DNA from: Chryseobacterium shigense
GTDB taxonomy: Bacteria; Bacteroidota; Bacteroidia; Flavobacteriales; Weeksellaceae
Length of the DNA: 64,000 bases
Assembly (NCBI RefSeq): GCF_014207845.1
Contig: NZ_JACHLC010000001.1
Span: forward strand, 372,001-436,000
Reading direction: 5' to 3'
Shown: positions 61,085-64,000 of the stretch, piece after piece
How positions within the stretch are numbered: the stretch's first letter is position 1
Layout of the letters: the number at the start of each line of letters is the position of its first letter
The notes under the pieces: model-generated
The model's input: the letters and a program-made list of their open reading frames with translations, nothing else
What the model was told of the DNA's origin: nothing
Databases searched by the model: none
Made by a program: the position numbers and the translations under genes

Positions 61085-62110
61085 TTATACGAGGACTCCG
61101 TTCTTTGAAGCGATTGGTTCCGGAAGGTCTTCATGTTCTCCTATCATTTGAAGAACATCAATCTCTATGGTACGGCATATGGAAAGCATCGGAATATCAA
61201 ACATCATTCCTTCAAACGGGTTTTCCGAATAGTCACCAACCAGCTCCATAACGATGTAGATCCATCCGATAATCACGCAGAAAGGTACACTTACCAAAAT
61301 TCCCCAGTTCCCTAATTTGGCAAATTCATTGACAAGCCCAAGAGGAAGCAGCATAATGAAAATGACATTAAAAATAAAAGCTGTGCTCGCAAACTGCCTC
61401 GGAGAAGGGAATTTTTTGATTCTTTCCGCCTGCCCCTGATAATCATAAAACAGATTAAGCGTTTCCTGAAGCTGCATCTGGTTAAATTCTGAAATATCCC
61501 CGAAATTCTTCAGGTCATTAACTTCTTTTGCCTGTTTTGAAATCAGGTAGGTTGCAAAATTTTTATATTCCGGCTGTAGATCCAGTTCTTTTTCAGAAAG
61601 GTATTTATGAAGGAAAATCGGAGTTCTTCCGTAATCAGGAAATCCTGCTTTGATGAGCCTGTGTCTTCGGATATTGATATCCCCGAAATGTCTTTTCTGT
61701 GACATATGTTCCCATTCCGTAGGTACCAAAAGCTGTTCACGGAAAGTATAAAGCCATGCAATGTGACGGTAAGCGATTTTCTTTTTGAGTGTTTCTGTTT
61801 CACTGTTGCTTTCTCCGTTTGTATTAAAAGCATACAGCATGGAAACAAAAGATCGGCTGGAATTTACAATTCCGCCCCATATTTTCCGGGCTTCCCACAA
61901 TCTGTCATAGGCCTGGTTATTTTTAAAACCTACATAAAAGGCTTCTGCAGTACCAATCAACGCTACAGGTACCCATGGAATAATCATCCATTTCCATTTG
62001 AAAAAATAGAAAAGGGCTGCCACTAAAGTGCACCAGGCTGTAAGCCAGATGATATGGCCGCCTGCCAGATTTAATACCTGTCTGTAGTTGAAATATTTTG
62101 TGGTGATCAT
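61085..62110 (-). CDS. Bestrophin-like (YneE/RFP-TM) channel protein
   Basis: A 341-residue membrane protein of the bestrophin family. Hydrophobic segments lie near the start (about 20-60) and again at about 225-285; the family segment GFKNNQAYDRLWEARKIWGG (about 61-80) and SENPFEGMMFDIPM near the C terminus are present. Bacterial members form pentameric cation channels, as in Klebsiella KpBest; eukaryotic ones conduct chloride. It ends two bases from the convergent Lrp gene. Confidence 0.9.
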   Translation of the reverse strand: MITTKYFNYRQVLNLAGGHIIWLTAWCTLVAALFYFFKWKWMIIPWVPVALIGTAEAFYVGFKNNQAYDRLWEARKIWGGIVNSSRSFVSMLYAFNTNGESNSETETLKKKIAYRHIAWLYTFREQLLVPTEWEHMSQKRHFGDINIRRHRLIKAGFPDYGRTPIFLHKYLSEKELDLQPEYKNFATYLISKQAKEVNDLKNFGDISEFNQMQLQETLNLFYDYQGQAERIKKFPSPRQFASTAFIFNVIFIMLLPLGLVNEFAKLGNWGILVSVPFCVIIGWIYIVMELVGDYSENPFEGMMFDIPMLSICRTIEIDVLQMIGEHEDLPEPIASKNGVLV

Positions 62111-62192
62111 ACTGCGTTCATCAAGTTTGGTGTGGACATGAGCAAATCGGATACCAAAATCCGAATATTTTTAATCCAATATTAAAAGTAAT

Positions 62193-62221
62193 AAAAAAAC
62201 CTCTAAAAAAATTAGAGGTTT
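62193..62221 (-). terminator. Terminator downstream of the E1 dehydrogenase gene
   Basis: On the minus strand AACCTCTA (62213-62220) pairs with TAGAGGTT (62198-62205) around a seven-base loop, followed by a U run. It lies 21 bases past the gene. Confidence 0.85.
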
Positions 62222-62241
62222 CATATATTTAATAGTGCAGA

Positions 62242-64000
62242 TTAATATTGCAGCATTTCTTCAATTTTCTTGCTGAGTTTGTCAGCATTCGGAAGCATTT
62301 CTTTTTCCAGTACCAGATTAATAGGAACGGCAGGAACATCAAGAGATCCCATAGTTTCTACAGGTGCATCCAGATATTTGAAACACCTTTTCGAAATACG
62401 GTGTGCAAATGCTTCGGCAAATGAATTGTTAAGCTGTTCTTCCGTAAGAACGATGCACTTTCCATGTGCTTTTACTCTTTCGAAAACAAGTTCTTCATCC
62501 AAAGGAATTATAGTTCTAAGGTCAATTACCTCAACTCGTCCTCCAAAGTTCTTCACGGCTTCTTTAGCCCAGTAAACACCCATTCCGTAAGTTACAACCA
62601 GTAAAGTTCTGCCTTTTTCAGTTTGATCCTGGTCTGCTTCAATGATCACTTTACCTTTGCCGAAAGGAAGGATATAATCTTCCGCAGGCTCAATGGTTTT
62701 GGCATCTTCAGTTCCGGGAACCTTGCTCCAGTATAAACCTTTGTGCTCCAGCATGATCACAGGGTTTGGATCGTAATAAGCAGCTTTTAACAAGCCTTTG
62801 AAATCGGCTGCGTTGCTTGGGTAAGCAATCTTAATTCCTTTGATATTGGCTAAAATACTTTCTACACTTCCACTGTGATAAGGTCCGCCTCCGCCATAAG
62901 CACCAATAGGTACACGGATGATATTGCTTACAGGAAATTTTCCCTGACTTAAATAACTTGATTTTGAAATTTCAGTGATCAGCTGGTTAATTCCCGGATA
63001 AATATAGTCTGCAAACTGAACTTCCACGATAGGTTTTAATCCTACCGCACTCATTCCGGCAGTTGATCCGATAATGTATGCTTCCTGGATAGCCGTATTG
63101 AAAACTCTTTTGTTGCCAAATTTTTTACCTAAAGTAACTGTCTCCCTGAAAACACCTCCGATTCTTTCTCCTACATCCTGTCCGTAAAGTAGAGCTTCAG
63201 GGTGTTTCCACATCAGTTCCTGAACCGCGTGGATAGCAGCATCAACCATAACGATTTTTTCACCGCCAGCAGGTTCACGTGTTCCTGTTTCTTCCGTGAT
63301 AGGGGTTGGTGCAAAAACATGTTGCATAACCGTTTCAGGCTTTGGGTCTTCTGCATTTTTGGCTCTTTCAAAAGCTTCTTCTGCTTCAAGGCGGGCTTTT
63401 TTAGTGATCTGCTTTAAAAGATCTTCGTCAATCCCTGATTCAAGAAGTTGTTTTCTCAGGATTTCTCCCGGGTCTTTAGCTCTGTGCTTTGTTAAATCTT
63501 CCTCATCTCTGTAGAATTCTCTTCTTACACCAGATGTATGATGGCCGATAAGAACGGTTTTAGCACAAACTACCAAAGGTTTTCTTTCGGTTCTTACAAA
63601 GTCTACAGCTTTTTTCATCGCTTCGAAACTTTCTACAAAGTCGGTTCCGTCCACGCGCATTCTGCTGAGACCTGTAAATCCGGCAACGAAATCGTAGGCA
63701 TCACAGGTTCTTGCTTCTTCTTTGGTTACGGAAATTCCCCATTCATTATCCTGTACAAGAAATATGATGGGAAGCTGGTGAAGAGCGGCAAACTGTAAAG
63801 CTTCACTTACTTCACCTTCTGTTACAGAATTGTCCCCGAGGCTGCAAATCACAACAGGATTATTCTCAAAGTTCTGTAAATTGAATTCCTGGATATATTT
63901 TATTCCCTGAGCAACTCCTGTCGTAGGAATGGTCTGCATTCCCGTTGCTGAACTCTGGTGAATGATTTTCGGTTTGTTTTCTTCCCTGCTTGAAGGATGG
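62242..64000 (-). CDS. 2-oxoacid dehydrogenase E1, fused alpha-beta (5' part outside window)
   Basis: The gene is open to the right edge: in-frame codons upstream of the Met at 63939 continue (HPSSREENKPKIIHQSSATG) to 64000, so the start is outside. The alpha part has the thiamin motif (GDNSVTEGE to QDNEWGIS); after a linker near residue 225 of the visible chain the beta part follows (GQDVGERIGGVFRET, QEAYIIGSTAGMSAVG, GGGGPYHSGS). Fused E1 proteins of Bacteroidota act in branched-chain or related 2-oxoacid dehydrogenase complexes. The visible 585 residues cover the end of alpha and all of beta; substrate not proved. Confidence 0.92.
   Translation of the reverse strand, partial: HPSSREENKPKIIHQSSATGMQTIPTTGVAQGIKYIQEFNLQNFENNPVVICSLGDNSVTEGEVSEALQFAALHQLPIIFLVQDNEWGISVTKEEARTCDAYDFVAGFTGLSRMRVDGTDFVESFEAMKKAVDFVRTERKPLVVCAKTVLIGHHTSGVRREFYRDEEDLTKHRAKDPGEILRKQLLESGIDEDLLKQITKKARLEAEEAFERAKNAEDPKPETVMQHVFAPTPITEETGTREPAGGEKIVMVDAAIHAVQELMWKHPEALLYGQDVGERIGGVFRETVTLGKKFGNKRVFNTAIQEAYIIGSTAGMSAVGLKPIVEVQFADYIYPGINQLITEISKSSYLSQGKFPVSNIIRVPIGAYGGGGPYHSGSVESILANIKGIKIAYPSNAADFKGLLKAAYYDPNPVIMLEHKGLYWSKVPGTEDAKTIEPAEDYILPFGKGKVIIEADQDQTEKGRTLLVVTYGMGVYWAKEAVKNFGGRVEVIDLRTIIPLDEELVFERVKAHGKCIVLTEEQLNNSFAEAFAHRISKRCFKYLDAPVETMGSLDVPAVPINLVLEKEMLPNADKLSKKIEEMLQY

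Noticed and set aside
62242-63939. The E1 dehydrogenase as a complete gene starting at 63939.
   Set aside because: The frame remains open to the window edge and the residues before Met fit the alpha subunit, which would otherwise be cut in the middle.

Overview
The window looks like a chromosomal segment of a flavobacterium, most probably Chryseobacterium or a close relative (Weeksellaceae, Bacteroidota). The evidence is the AT-rich sequence, promoters of the Bacteroidota type (TTG or TTTG, about 19 bases, then TAnnTTTG), few Shine-Dalgarno sites, and families typical of the phylum: DUF1599, the BT_3928 family, DUF5686, a short archaeal/eukaryotic-type ProS, and a fused two-subunit E1 dehydrogenase. 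I see no rRNA, tRNA, CRISPR array, transposase or prophage. The genus is an inference.

Layout. 1-4370: tpiA, a TerB-like gene, a DoxX/MauE-like membrane protein and an internally duplicated DUF1599 gene, all on the minus strand, with folP divergent. 4376-12112: a complete isoleucine/valine operon (ilvE-ilvD-ilvB-ilvN-ilvC-ilvA). It is preceded by one promoter and two tandem leader-peptide attenuators, and a long inverted repeat lies between ilvB and ilvN. 12155-12916: three tandem copies of a structured repeat of about 280 bases. 12991-19913: M28 peptidase, a small hypothetical, a DUF5686 outer-membrane protein and alaS, all minus strand. 20120-22928: a small membrane protein, then an ECF sigma factor, a zinc-finger anti-sigma candidate, a DUF417 membrane protein and a fused MsrA-MsrB, which look like an oxidative-damage response unit. 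22965-36380: an ABC exporter, hydrolases, an unusual AAA ATPase, an FAD oxidoreductase, a TPR/gluzincin protein, a frameshifted small membrane gene, prfB, DedA, a serine hydrolase and DUF808. 36491-48241: dnaJ, grpE, an Nramp transporter with an operator-like palindrome, a DUF937-OmpA protein, proS, a W/G-rich lipoprotein with a FadL-like porin, a ZIP transporter and two methyltransferases.

48385-55643 is the most unusual region. Seven closely spaced plus-strand genes encode two coiled-coil proteins, a membrane-anchored substrate-binding-protein/OmpA fusion, an ABC permease, an ABC ATPase, a CbxX-type AAA+ ATPase and a small membrane protein. A strong intrinsic terminator sits inside the unit just before the permease, and an inverted repeat overlaps its promoter. 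I know of no described system with this composition. Its function is open; an energised complex linking inner membrane and peptidoglycan is the most natural reading.

55861-64000: an AraC regulator, an SDR oxidoreductase, a family 2 glycosyltransferase, a trans-sulfuration-type PLP enzyme divergent from an Lrp regulator, a bestrophin-like channel, and a fused alpha/beta 2-oxoacid dehydrogenase E1 gene that runs off the right edge. Its likely branched-chain substrate would make it a catabolic counterpart of the ilv operon.
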